Positions 44,845-53,900 of a stretch of 63,982 nt of DNA are shown here, piece after piece. The position numbers were made by a program, and so were the translations under genes. The first letter of the stretch is position 1. Every line of letters starts with the position of its first letter. The DNA is from Deltaproteobacteria bacterium (GTDB lineage Bacteria > Desulfobacterota > Syntrophia > Syntrophales > UBA5619), in the NCBI GenBank assembly GCA_021372695.1, contig JAJFTY010000077.1:1-63982 (forward strand), written 5' to 3'. The notes below the pieces were generated by a model, which ran no database searches, was not told where the DNA came from, and saw only the letters and a list, made by a program, of their open reading frames with translations.

Positions 44845-45360
44845 TCAGTAGCCGAACAGGGATTCCAGCGGTCCTTTGGGCAGCGGAACCATGAACTGAA
44901 TTTCAAACATCCAGAAAAGCACTGCACTGATGATGACGCTGACCAGGATGGCCTTGAGCCAGCTGAACTTGCCAATCACCCGCATGAAGCCGCCGATGAA
45001 CAAGGCGGAGGCGACATAGATGCCGATGAATTGGGTGACCAGGACATAGAGAAAAGCAGGGATCAGCACGAAAAGCACCTGCTTGAATCGGTCCCAGGAA
45101 ACGAAGAGCTCATGTTTGCGGTCTTTTCCGAAAAGTGCCCGGAGAAAGACAACCACACTGGAAATACAGATGATCGCCCCGGTGCGGAACGGAAAGTACC
45201 CCGCCTGAGGCCCTTCAGGGGCCCAACCCATCCCGATTCTGTGACTGTCGACCATCATCACGACGCCGATGAGGAAAATGGCAACGGCCACGATCAACTC
45301 CGCTCTCTGATGAGTGAACGCGGCCGAACGGGGTCGCTCCTGTGTCTGATTCTGTTCCAT
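44845..45360 (-). CDS. tctB: Tripartite tricarboxylate transporter, small permease TctB (system 2)
   Basis: 171 residues with four helices after an about 17-residue basic N-terminus. WAPEGPQAGYFPFRTGAII is the TctB-type block, longer than the system 1 version. ATG 45360 has GGGAGG 6 bp upstream; the frame to 45471 runs beyond any sensible start. Confidence 0.88.
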   Translation of the reverse strand: MEQNQTQERPRSAAFTHQRAELIVAVAIFLIGVVMMVDSHRIGMGWAPEGPQAGYFPFRTGAIICISSVVVFLRALFGKDRKHELFVSWDRFKQVLFVLIPAFLYVLVTQFIGIYVASALFIGGFMRVIGKFSWLKAILVSVIISAVLFWMFEIQFMVPLPKGPLESLFGY

Positions 45361-45454
45361 GCACTGCCTCCCATGACGAACGGAGAAAGAGCGCAACCGG
45401 TCCGGCGGATCGGGCCAAAGGCCCCCGTCCCGCCGGAACCGGCCTGATTCTAAG

Positions 45455-46474
45455 CTATTTCTTGGCTGCAAACCCGGCTTCGGTCATCAGCTCCACGTGT
45501 TTCGCCATATCCTTTTTCAGGAAATCCACAAACTCGTCCCCGGTGGCATAGTGCCTTGTGAGCGCCATGTTCTCGGTGTAGTCTTTCCACTCCTGTTTGG
45601 AAACCACCTGTTTCAGCAGATCGGCATAGAACGCAGACTGCTCCTTGGTGGTTCCGGGGGGCAGGAAGAAGGCGCGCAGCATCTGGTACTGCACGTCGAT
45701 TCCCTGCGACTTGCAGGTGGGGATATCGGACCATGCGATGTCCGCGACCTTTTTCTTGTAGTCCATCGGCTTCTCGGAGAAGACGCAGAGGGCGCGCGCT
45801 GCGCCGGCCCGCCACTGGGCAACGTTCTCACTAGGGTTGTTGACGTTGGAGTTGATGTGTTTGCCGGCCAGCTGGGTCTGAGCCTCGCCGCCGCTCTTAT
45901 AGGGAATGTAGGTTATCTTTTTCCCGACCACTTTCTCGAATGCCACCGTGATGATCTGGTCTTCCCGCTTCGAGCCGGTGCCGCCCATCTTGAAGGCCCC
46001 GTCCGCGCCCGCTTTGATGGCAGCGACATACTCCTTCGCCGTCTTGTACGGCGAATCGGAATGGACCCAGAGGATAAAGTCATCCAGAGCGATCATCGCC
46101 ACCGGGTTGAACTGCTCCCAGCCGAGCGGCAGATTCTGCGCGATCGGCAGGGTGTAGATGAGGGAGAACGCCACCAGGAGTTTGTGCGGATCGGCCTTGG
46201 CCTCTTTGACCTCCATGGCGCCCTCGGCGCCGCTCGCGCCGCCCTTGTTGAAGATCATCACGGGCTGCTTCATCAATTTGTACTTCATGATGATGCCCTG
46301 GATGGTGCGCGCCATCTGGTCAGACGCACCGCCCGCACCTGCCGGAACGATGAACTCCACCGGCTTGGTCGGTTCCCAAGCGGCAACAGCCGGGGTTGCG
46401 GCTGCAACGCCGATCAGTACTGCTGCGGCAAGCATCAGTACGCCACACCATGATTTTCGGACCTGTCGTTTCAT
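45455..46474 (-). CDS. tctC: Tripartite tricarboxylate transporter, periplasmic receptor TctC (system 2)
   Basis: 339-residue Bug/TctC receptor. Signal peptide ends near TPAVAA. EPTKPVEFIVPAGAGGASDQMAR carries the carboxylate-binding loop, shown here in part: the first twenty residues of the mature protein. YKSGGEAQTQLAGKH and VMIFNKGGASGAEGAM are conserved. I choose the second of two Met codons (46474) because it places GGAGG at a better distance. The aminotransferase gene ends 44 bp upstream, so both may share a transcript. Confidence 0.92.
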   Translation of the reverse strand: MKRQVRKSWCGVLMLAAAVLIGVAAATPAVAAWEPTKPVEFIVPAGAGGASDQMARTIQGIIMKYKLMKQPVMIFNKGGASGAEGAMEVKEAKADPHKLLVAFSLIYTLPIAQNLPLGWEQFNPVAMIALDDFILWVHSDSPYKTAKEYVAAIKAGADGAFKMGGTGSKREDQIITVAFEKVVGKKITYIPYKSGGEAQTQLAGKHINSNVNNPSENVAQWRAGAARALCVFSEKPMDYKKKVADIAWSDIPTCKSQGIDVQYQMLRAFFLPPGTTKEQSAFYADLLKQVVSKQEWKDYTENMALTRHYATGDEFVDFLKKDMAKHVELMTEAGFAAKK

Positions 46475-46521
46475 CATATCCTCCTTGTTAACGAATCTTA
46501 CGGAACACCATTGTTCCCATA

Positions 46522-47691
46522 TCAGTTGGCTGCGAGATAATCCAACGCCGCCATCACCCCACCTTTCCGATGGGAAACGCCCGCGACAGCGAAACCCATC
46601 TCGACGCCGCCCAGGGTGCCGGCGAGCATCAGATCGTTCATGTCGCCCAGGTGGCCGATTCGGAACACCTGATCCTTCAGTTTTCCCAAGCCGCTTCCCA
46701 GCGACATGTTGAATTTCTCCAAGACCGTGGCCCGGTAGGCGTCAGCGCCCTTCCGACCCGGCATCACGACGGTTGTCAGGACCGGGCTGTACTCCGCCGG
46801 ATCGAGGCAGAGGATCTCGAGCTCCCAGGCCCGGACCGTCCGCCTGGTGGCCTCCGCATGGCGCAGGTGACGTGCGAAGACGTTGTCCAGTCCCTCCTCC
46901 ATCAGCATGTGGAGGGATTCCCGGAGGCCGTAGAGCAGGTTGGTGGCCGGCGAAGCGGGAAAGAAACCCTCCCGGTTGTTGGCAAGCATATCGTCCCAGG
47001 CCCAGTAGGATCGGGGCAGTTTCGCGGTTTTCGAGGCGGCCAGGGCCCTGCCGCTGATCGCATTGAAGCCCAGGCCCGGGGGCAGCATCAGCCCCTTCTG
47101 GGAACAGGCGACCGTGACATCGACGCCCCATTCGTCATGGCGGTAGTCGATGGAGCCGAGGGAAGAGATCGTATCGACCATCAGAAGCGCAGGATGGCCG
47201 GCGCGGTCCATGGCCTTCCGGATCTCGGCGATCCGGCTCGTCACGCCGGTCGAGGTTTCGTTGTGGATGACGTTCACCGACTTGATCCGGTGACTCTTGT
47301 CTTCCGAAAGTTTAGCCTCGACCACTGCGGGATCCGCCCCGTGCCTCCAGTCGCCGGGGACGAATTCCACCTCCAGCCCCAGCCGCAGGGCCATGTTCTT
47401 CCAGAGCGTCGCAAAGTGACCCGTCTCGAACATGAGGACCTTGTCCCCCGGCGACAGGGTGTTGACCAGCGACGCTTCCCAGGCGCCCGTTCCTGAAGAT
47501 GCGTAGATGACGACGGGGCCTTCCGTCTTGAAAATCGGTTTCACTCCGGCCAGCACCTCGAGCCCCAGGGCCTTGAACTCCGGACCCCGATGGTCGATGG
47601 TCGGTTTGGCCATGGCCCGCAGCACCTGCTCGGGCACGTTTGTCGGTCCGGGAATTTGCAGAAAATGACGTCCGCTTTGATAAGGCATCAT
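46522..47691 (-). CDS. Class V aminotransferase (alanine/serine-glyoxylate type)
   Basis: 389-residue PLP enzyme. It begins near FLQIPGPTNVPEQVLRAM, then IDHRGPEF as in serine-glyoxylate and alanine-glyoxylate transaminases. The PLP-Lys is in ACSQKGLMLPPGLGF, and the Asp before it is in LLMVDTISSLGSI. Reaction: amino transfer between a small amino acid and glyoxylate or pyruvate. ATG 47691 has GGGGGA. It heads the Tct system 2 run, which hints that a transported acid meets this enzyme; that link is inference. Confidence 0.9.
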   Translation of the reverse strand: MMPYQSGRHFLQIPGPTNVPEQVLRAMAKPTIDHRGPEFKALGLEVLAGVKPIFKTEGPVVIYASSGTGAWEASLVNTLSPGDKVLMFETGHFATLWKNMALRLGLEVEFVPGDWRHGADPAVVEAKLSEDKSHRIKSVNVIHNETSTGVTSRIAEIRKAMDRAGHPALLMVDTISSLGSIDYRHDEWGVDVTVACSQKGLMLPPGLGFNAISGRALAASKTAKLPRSYWAWDDMLANNREGFFPASPATNLLYGLRESLHMLMEEGLDNVFARHLRHAEATRRTVRAWELEILCLDPAEYSPVLTTVVMPGRKGADAYRATVLEKFNMSLGSGLGKLKDQVFRIGHLGDMNDLMLAGTLGGVEMGFAVAGVSHRKGGVMAALDYLAAN

Positions 47692-47894
47692 GTTTGTTCC
47701 CCCTTTTTTCGAGAGAACCCTCCTAAACGGCACCGGGCAAAAAAATGATGCAGTCTGGGTTCTCCCTTGAATCCGTCACGACATAAATCGAATAGCAGAA
47801 GTGGGGGTACAATACAGACTTTCTGCGCTTGTCTTTCCCCAATACCCGCTATTCTGCGGTCCATTCCCGGCGCAGCGCCCGGGACACAAACCCT

Positions 47895-48515
47895 CTAATG
47901 TACCAGTTTCCTTAACATCTTCTCAGCCCGATCCGTGTTGAAGATGCCGCAACTGCATACCTTGCCGATCGCGATCGAGCCTTCCTTGACGGTGATCACT
48001 CCGGCCCGGATGCGCTTGACGATATCCTCCACCAGGTTTGCGGAGATCATGGCATGGCCGCACATGGTCGTAAATTCCAGAATCTCCGGACGCGCCAGTT
48101 TCTCCGTCTTTCCCCAGATCCCCGCTGAATAGTCGACGGAATGCGGGGTGAGTCCCGCCTTGCCGCACGCTTCCTCGAGGGAGGCAAAGGGCCCGCTCAC
48201 GACGACCGACATTCCCAGATTCGCTTTTTTGACGACCTTCATCACCTTGGTCATCGTTTCCAGATCGGCGAATACCCCATGCACGATGCTGGTGCTGGTG
48301 ACCTTTTCGATGATTTCGGCGGGACAGCGCTCCAAACTGTTGCCGGTCTTCATATCGCCGATATTGATCGCTCGATGCTTCAGGACGATTCGCAGGAATT
48401 CCCGCATCTTCTCGTCGGCACCCTCCTCATTCAGGCCTTTGGCCGCCATGCAAAAAAGAACATAGTCCTTGCTCAGACTTTGTTTGGTTCCTCTGCGATG
48501 CAAGGTGTGTGTCAT
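47895..48515 (-). CDS. Conserved protein of unknown function with Cys motifs
   Basis: 206 residues, apparently cytosolic, no helix long enough for a membrane. I do not recognise a named family. Visible features: an N-terminal HRRGTKQSLSKDYVLF, then FRIVLKHRAINIGDMKTGN-like region, a central TSIVHGVFADLETMTKV and VVVSGPFASLEEACGKAGL, and two Cys motifs, TTMCGHAMISANLVED and KVCSCGIFNTDRAE, that could bind a metal or cluster. It overlaps the upstream GltD-like gene by ATGA and has GGAGG, so it is made together with that flavoprotein and may be its partner. Confidence 0.75.
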   Translation of the reverse strand: MTHTLHRRGTKQSLSKDYVLFCMAAKGLNEEGADEKMREFLRIVLKHRAINIGDMKTGNSLERCPAEIIEKVTSTSIVHGVFADLETMTKVMKVVKKANLGMSVVVSGPFASLEEACGKAGLTPHSVDYSAGIWGKTEKLARPEILEFTTMCGHAMISANLVEDIVKRIRAGVITVKEGSIAIGKVCSCGIFNTDRAEKMLRKLVH

Positions 48516-50638
48516 TTCGATTCCTCCTTGAATAACGGCCGTCCCAAGCCCACATTCATCTTTCCATTTATATATAATGGAATATCCAGTTCCTTCAGCA
48601 TTTCCTGGCAGGGAGCCGTCCCATCTTCATCCAGTCTGGTTGAAATCGTCAGGCTGAAGACGGAATCGATTTGCCGGGCAACTTTTCGGATCTCCTGGAT
48701 CACCGACGGGAGGTTACCGATCGGGGAGGTGGTCTCAATCATGGCAGAGCACACTTTTTCATTGAGGACATCGCCATTCAATTGCCCTGTCGCCGTATCC
48801 GTCATCAGACGCGTCACCGGATTGTTGGGCGCAAAAACCACCTTGGCTCTGGCCAGCGCCTGGGCCACTTTTTGAACATCACGGAATCTGACGCCAACAC
48901 CGGGCCGCCCCATCTCCGCAGTCACGCCCACGTAACCTTTGCGGAACTGGCCCGTGACATCGTTCGTCTTGACTTCCTCGGTTCCCCGGCCCGGCACCCT
49001 GGTTTCCTTGTGTTCAACCAGCGGATTGGAAAATGCGGCCCTCACCGAGCGAGGCCAGGCATAAGCTTCATCGACCAGGGCATCGACGGGGCAAACATGC
49101 GCCCGGAAGCAAACCCCGCAATCGGTGCATTCATCCAGGTCAATGTTGACGGCCTTCACCTTGCCATCCGTACCGATCGCGTTCATGGGACAGTACGGCA
49201 CACACATGGCGCATCCCGTGCAGGCTTTCTCACAGGGGGAAGTGCAGATGCGTCCGAGCACGCCCGGGAAGGGAACTTTTTCCCGGATGACGGCGAGGGC
49301 ATCTTCGTACCTGCCGTTCTTGATGAAGTGAACATACAGGGGAATATCGATGCCCGCCGGGCAGGCATAGCGGCACCGGGCCGTGATGCCCTCCCCGCAA
49401 TGCAGGCACCGGCTGCTTTCCTCAACGGCCGATGGTTCGGTCAGGCGGAGCTCTGTCTCATCGAAATTGCGCGTCCGCTGCTCCGGGGCAAGGCAGGGTA
49501 TTTCAATGCGGATCTTGTCGGAGAAATCCTCCGTAGCGGGTGGCGCGATCCGCCTTGCTCTCGTCAGTTTCTCGTCAATGATCCCTTTCCCGCCCAGATA
49601 CTTGTCGATGGCCGCAGCCGCTTTTCTGCCGGCGGCAATGGCTTCAATCACCGTAGCCGGTCCGGTGACCGCATCGCCGCCAGCCCAGACGCCTTGCCGG
49701 CCGGCCGCCAGCGTGTCGCGGTCGACCTGGAGGGTGTTATCCCCGTTCGTCTCGACGCCGAAAGCGTCCGGCACATCCGGAGTCTGCCCGATGGCCACGA
49801 TGACATTGTCATAGCTTGTCGAAAACTCGCTACCCTCGACAGGTTCCGGGCGCCTCCTCCCGCTTTCATCGATTTTGCCGAGCTTCATGCGGATGCAGGT
49901 CAAATTGATTTTATTGTTCCGTTTGCCCACGCGAACAGGCGTCGCCAGGAAGGTCATGGCTATGCCTTCTTGAATCGCGGCATTGATCTCATCGTCGCTT
50001 GCCGGCATCTCCGTCCGACCGCGGCGATAGATGATTTGGACTTTCTTGGCGCCCAGGCGCATGGCGGTGCGGGCGCTATCGATGGCGGTATTGCCGCCGC
50101 CGATGACAGCCACACTCTCTCCCAGATTCACCTTCAGGCCGGAGTTCACATTTTTCAGAAAAGCGGCGCCATCGATCACACCGGGATTGTCCTCTCCCTT
50201 GATGCCCAGCTTCATCCCCCGGTGGGCGCCCAAAGCCAGAAAAACGGCCTCATATCCCCGCTTGAACAGCCCATCCACGGATTCGATTCTGGTGTTCAGT
50301 TTGATACGGACCCCGGCGCTCCGGATCAGGCCGATTTCGGCATCCAGGACCGCTTTCGGCAAACGATAGTCCGGAATCCCCACCCTCATCATCCCGCCGG
50401 CCTTGCCGAGGGCTTCAAATATCGTGACCGAGTGGCCTAATTTCGACAGATAGTAACCTGCGGTCAATCCCGCCGGTCCCGAACCGACGATGGCAACTTT
50501 TTCCCCGGTCGGCGGCAATTTCTTGGAAAACCGCTTCCATTCTCCGGTGTCACGGTCGGCGACGAAACGCTTCAGGGCCCTGATCGATATTGCGCCATTC
50601 AGTTTTCTGCTGAGACAGGTTGATTCGTTAATTCTCAT
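48512..50638 (-). CDS. GltD-like FAD/NAD(P) oxidoreductase with Fe-S domains in permuted order
   Basis: 708 residues. Residues 1-30 match the end of a GltD N-terminal Fe-S domain (LNGAISIRALKRFVAD); 47-350 form the two-dinucleotide flavoprotein (VAIVGSGPAGLTAGYYL, VAVIGGGNTAIDSAR, GVWAGGDAVTGPA). Residues 408-473 then look like the start of that same Fe-S domain (CLHCGEG, CRYACPAGIDIPLYVHF, FPGVLGRICTSPCEKAC). A two-cluster ferredoxin follows (CAMCVPYCP, CTDCGVC) and then a C-terminal domain of about 180 residues that I cannot name. Likely NAD(P)H:ferredoxin-type electron transfer. ATG 50638. Translationally coupled to the next gene. Confidence 0.85.
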   Translation of the reverse strand: MRINESTCLSRKLNGAISIRALKRFVADRDTGEWKRFSKKLPPTGEKVAIVGSGPAGLTAGYYLSKLGHSVTIFEALGKAGGMMRVGIPDYRLPKAVLDAEIGLIRSAGVRIKLNTRIESVDGLFKRGYEAVFLALGAHRGMKLGIKGEDNPGVIDGAAFLKNVNSGLKVNLGESVAVIGGGNTAIDSARTAMRLGAKKVQIIYRRGRTEMPASDDEINAAIQEGIAMTFLATPVRVGKRNNKINLTCIRMKLGKIDESGRRRPEPVEGSEFSTSYDNVIVAIGQTPDVPDAFGVETNGDNTLQVDRDTLAAGRQGVWAGGDAVTGPATVIEAIAAGRKAAAAIDKYLGGKGIIDEKLTRARRIAPPATEDFSDKIRIEIPCLAPEQRTRNFDETELRLTEPSAVEESSRCLHCGEGITARCRYACPAGIDIPLYVHFIKNGRYEDALAVIREKVPFPGVLGRICTSPCEKACTGCAMCVPYCPMNAIGTDGKVKAVNIDLDECTDCGVCFRAHVCPVDALVDEAYAWPRSVRAAFSNPLVEHKETRVPGRGTEEVKTNDVTGQFRKGYVGVTAEMGRPGVGVRFRDVQKVAQALARAKVVFAPNNPVTRLMTDTATGQLNGDVLNEKVCSAMIETTSPIGNLPSVIQEIRKVARQIDSVFSLTISTRLDEDGTAPCQEMLKELDIPLYINGKMNVGLGRPLFKEESK

Positions 50639-50780
50639 TCATGCTCCCCTTTCGTTCAGACACTCGAATCGGGCGGGTCATCAAAGCAGCCGGAGTGTAT
50701 CCTTATTCTATGGCAGACTTCCATGAATCATTTAGTTCATCGTCATTGCCCATCATCAATCTTATTCCCTTCGTGAATCG

Positions 50781-52337
50781 TTATAAAGGGATATTGTTGT
50801 GCTTCTTGACCAGCCGTGTCTGCACCTTGTCCTTGAAGGCCTCCAAGAGCGCGATAACCCTTTTCCTCGTCTCCCGCGGAAGAATGACCTCATCGACGAT
50901 GCCGAGGCTCGCGGCAAAATAGGGGTTGTTGAACTGCTCCTCGTAGGCGCCGGCCAGTTCTGCCCGCTTGGCCGCCGGATCGTCCGCGCCCGTGATCTCG
51001 CGCCGGTAGATGATGTTGCAGGCCCCCTCGGCGCCCATGACGGCGATCTCGGCGGAGGGCCAGGCCATGACGTAATCGGCGCCCACGGCCTTGGAACACA
51101 TGGCATTGTACCCACCGCCGTAGGACTTGCGTGTGACCACGTTGATCTTCGTCACCGTGGCCTCGGAATAGGCGTGGAGGAGCTTGGCGCCGTGGCGGAT
51201 CACGCCGTTCCATTCCTGGTTCGTCCCCGGGATGAAGCCGGGGACATCGGTGAAGGTCAGGATGGGGATGTTGAAGGCGTCGCAGAACCGGATGAAGCGC
51301 GCCGACTTGTCCGAGGCGTTGACGTCGAGAACGCCGGCGAAAAACCGTGGGTTGTTGGCGATGACGCCCACGGGGCTCCCCATGATCCGGATGAAGGCCA
51401 CCACCATGTTCTTGGCCCAGAATTCGTGGGGTTCGAAGAGTTCGCCATTGTCGGCCACGGCCGCGATGATCTTCTTCATGTCGTAGCTGCGGTTCGCCTT
51501 GTCGGGAATGATCGTGTCCAGCTCCGGGCATTCACGCTCCGCACTGTCCGTACAGGAAACGACCGGCAGCGGGCTGTGGCAGCTGTCGGGAAGGTAGGAA
51601 AGCAGCTGCTTCACCCGGCGGATGCAATCTTCGTCGTTTTCCGCGACGAAATGGCAGACCCCGCTCTTGGCGGCGTGGGCCATGGCGCCGCCGAGATCCT
51701 CATGGCTCACCTCCTCCGCGATGACGGCCTTGACCACATCGGGACCGGTCAGGTACATGTAGCTCGTCTTTTTCACCATGAAAACCCAGTCCGTGAGCGC
51801 CGGAGAGTAGACGGCGCCGCCCGCCGTGGGCCCCATGATCGCCGAAATCTGGGGGATGTAGCCCGAGGCGATGGAGTTGCGGTAGAAGATCCCCGAATAG
51901 CCCTGGAGTGCGGTAATGCCCTCCTGGATGCGCGCCCCGCCGGAATCGTTCAGGGCGACAAAGGGCTTGCGCGCATCGACGGCCATGTCCAGCACTTTCC
52001 AGATCTTCTGGGCATGCATCTCCCCGAGGCTGCCGCCGGCGCTGGTGAAATCCTGTGCCGCGGCGTAGACGGTCCGGCCGTTGACACGGCCGAAGCCCGT
52101 GACGACGCCGTCGGCATTGATCTCCTTCTTGCCCAGACCGAAGAGGGTCGAACGGTGTTTGACGAAGAGCTGGCTCTCCTGGAACGTTCCCGGATCGAAC
52201 AACAGCGCTATCCGTTCCCGGGCGGTCAGTTTTCCCTGCTCATGCTGCTTCTGGACCATCTTTTCGCCGCCCATGGTGACGAGCCGGCTCTTCCGTTCCA
52301 TAAATTTGGTGATCTTCTCTGCTGTCGTCTTTTCCAT
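50781..52337 (-). CDS. Acyl-CoA carboxyltransferase subunit (propionyl/methylmalonyl-CoA type)
   Basis: 518-residue carboxyltransferase of the PccB/MmdA family, moving CO2 between biotin and an acyl-CoA. Typical blocks: KLTARERIALLFDPGTF near the N-terminus, FTSAGGSLGEMHAQK, LNDSGGARIQEGI, the late GGGYNAMCSKAVGADYVMAW and EGACNIIYRRE. No biotin carrier, biotin carboxylase or membrane decarboxylase subunit is beside it, so partners lie elsewhere. Methylmalonyl-, malonyl- and glutaconyl-CoA are possible substrates. ATG 52337 has GAGG; a longer frame to 52367 is possible. It lies 128 bp after the synthetase gene. Confidence 0.92.
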   Translation of the reverse strand: MEKTTAEKITKFMERKSRLVTMGGEKMVQKQHEQGKLTARERIALLFDPGTFQESQLFVKHRSTLFGLGKKEINADGVVTGFGRVNGRTVYAAAQDFTSAGGSLGEMHAQKIWKVLDMAVDARKPFVALNDSGGARIQEGITALQGYSGIFYRNSIASGYIPQISAIMGPTAGGAVYSPALTDWVFMVKKTSYMYLTGPDVVKAVIAEEVSHEDLGGAMAHAAKSGVCHFVAENDEDCIRRVKQLLSYLPDSCHSPLPVVSCTDSAERECPELDTIIPDKANRSYDMKKIIAAVADNGELFEPHEFWAKNMVVAFIRIMGSPVGVIANNPRFFAGVLDVNASDKSARFIRFCDAFNIPILTFTDVPGFIPGTNQEWNGVIRHGAKLLHAYSEATVTKINVVTRKSYGGGYNAMCSKAVGADYVMAWPSAEIAVMGAEGACNIIYRREITGADDPAAKRAELAGAYEEQFNNPYFAASLGIVDEVILPRETRKRVIALLEAFKDKVQTRLVKKHNNIPL

Positions 52338-52465
52338 ACCCACTGCCTCTCTTTCCGTCTGATTCAACCCACTCCCCGTGCATTGTCGCCCGCGGCGGTG
52401 GTCGTGACCGCACTCGCATGGGAGGGAAAAACGTATACATTACCGGGGTCACCCGGACCGGCCCC

Positions 52466-53860
52466 TCACTCGGGACGATTCATGGCCCGATAGCACCGCT
52501 CCATGATCGAGAGGACCGCAAAAGGCTCCTCAATCATCGGGAAGGTCGGTATTCCCCGGGGTTCCAGGGCCGCCTTGTATTCATCCATGGCCCCCTTGTC
52601 GCCGCTGAAGGTGACCAGGATCGGCTTTTGCGGATACTTCTTGGCCAGGTCGACGATGAAGCCCGGATCGGGCACCCCGGTCTCCGGCGTCAGCATCATC
52701 ACCGGCACCACGGCGTTCACCGCGGGATCCTGGAGGACGATCTCCATCCCATCTCGGTAGGCCGCTTCCACGCCCACCGAGAGGGCCGCCGGCCAGATGT
52801 CCACCGGGTTGCGCATGCGGATGTAGGAGGGGCTGATGTCCTGGAGCCTCTTGACGTTTTCCGGCTCCATCGGAGGAATGTGAAGTCCCAGCCGTTCACA
52901 GTAATCGGAGAGCACGGCCAGCATGGCGCCGGAGGGTGCGAGAAAACTGACGCCGTTTCCCAGCGGGAGTGGCATCATGGAGAGGGCCTTGCCCGCCAGG
53001 ACGAGGTTGCTGTAATCGGAAATCCGGACCACGCCGGCCTGGCGGAGCATGCCGTCCACGATGCGGTCGGGCGAAGCCATGGCGGCCGTGTGGGCGATCG
53101 CCGCCTGCCGGCCCGATTCCGTGGCCCCGCTCTTCAGCAGGATGATGGGCTTCCTGCGGGTGACCTCCCGGGCCACCTCCAGAAAGCGGTGCGGCCGTTT
53201 GAAGCTTTCGATGTAGACCAGGATGGCGGCCGTTTCGGGATCCTGACCCAGGTATTCAATCGCGTCGGTCTCGTCGATGTCGATCTTGTTCCCCAGCCCC
53301 ACGACCCGGGCCACGCCGAAATGCTCGCCGGTCAGGATGTACTTGAGGGTATGGGTGCCGAAATTCCCCGTCTGGGCGATGTAGGAGACCCGGCCGCCCC
53401 GGATCTTCCCCTGGGGGAAGAAGGTCGACGTGAATCCCACGGGAGTCGAGGTATGGCCCGAGGTGTTGGGACCGAGGGCATGGAGCCCCTTTTCCCTGAT
53501 GATGCTCTCGAGCTCCCGCTGGATCCGGGCGCCCTCCTCGTCAACCTCGGCAAAGCCGCCGGAGGAGAGGACGAAATGGCGGATCCCCTGATCGGCGCAT
53601 TCACGCATGGCCTTGGCCGTCGCTGCTGCGGGCAGGATGATCACCGCCACGTCGATATCCCGCGGCAGGCTCGCGATGGAGGAGAAGACGTCGATTCCCA
53701 GGATCTTCCCCCCCTTGGGATTGACCGGATACAGTTTCCCGGCATAACCGTTCGCCAGGATATTCACGATCACGTCATTGCCGGCCTTGCCGGGGGCCGC
53801 GGAAGCGCCGATGATGGCCACGCTCTTGGGCTCGAAAAATGGTACCAGTTTATTTGTCAT
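52466..53860 (-). CDS. ADP-forming acyl-CoA synthetase, CoA-binding (alpha) subunit
   Basis: 464 residues. It has the SucD-like CoA-binding domain (SVAIIGASAAPGKAGNDV), LGPNTSGHTSTPVGF, YIAQTGNFGTHTLKY and the ligase domain with KSGATESGRQAAIAHTAAM, where a His would be phosphorylated. Such two-gene enzymes make ATP from an acyl-CoA, ADP and phosphate. It pairs with the ATP-grasp gene just upstream at 53901. ATG 53860 has GGGAGAG. In this operon it would recover energy from the final acyl-CoA. Confidence 0.9.
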   Translation of the reverse strand: MTNKLVPFFEPKSVAIIGASAAPGKAGNDVIVNILANGYAGKLYPVNPKGGKILGIDVFSSIASLPRDIDVAVIILPAAATAKAMRECADQGIRHFVLSSGGFAEVDEEGARIQRELESIIREKGLHALGPNTSGHTSTPVGFTSTFFPQGKIRGGRVSYIAQTGNFGTHTLKYILTGEHFGVARVVGLGNKIDIDETDAIEYLGQDPETAAILVYIESFKRPHRFLEVAREVTRRKPIILLKSGATESGRQAAIAHTAAMASPDRIVDGMLRQAGVVRISDYSNLVLAGKALSMMPLPLGNGVSFLAPSGAMLAVLSDYCERLGLHIPPMEPENVKRLQDISPSYIRMRNPVDIWPAALSVGVEAAYRDGMEIVLQDPAVNAVVPVMMLTPETGVPDPGFIVDLAKKYPQKPILVTFSGDKGAMDEYKAALEPRGIPTFPMIEEPFAVLSIMERCYRAMNRPE

Positions 53861-53900
53861 CACTTCTCTCCCAGTATAGTCTTCGGGACGCATCCCGGTA

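Noticed and set aside
47866..47883. GC-rich stem after the unknown Cys-motif gene as a terminator
   Set aside because: Only about five pairs and no T-run.
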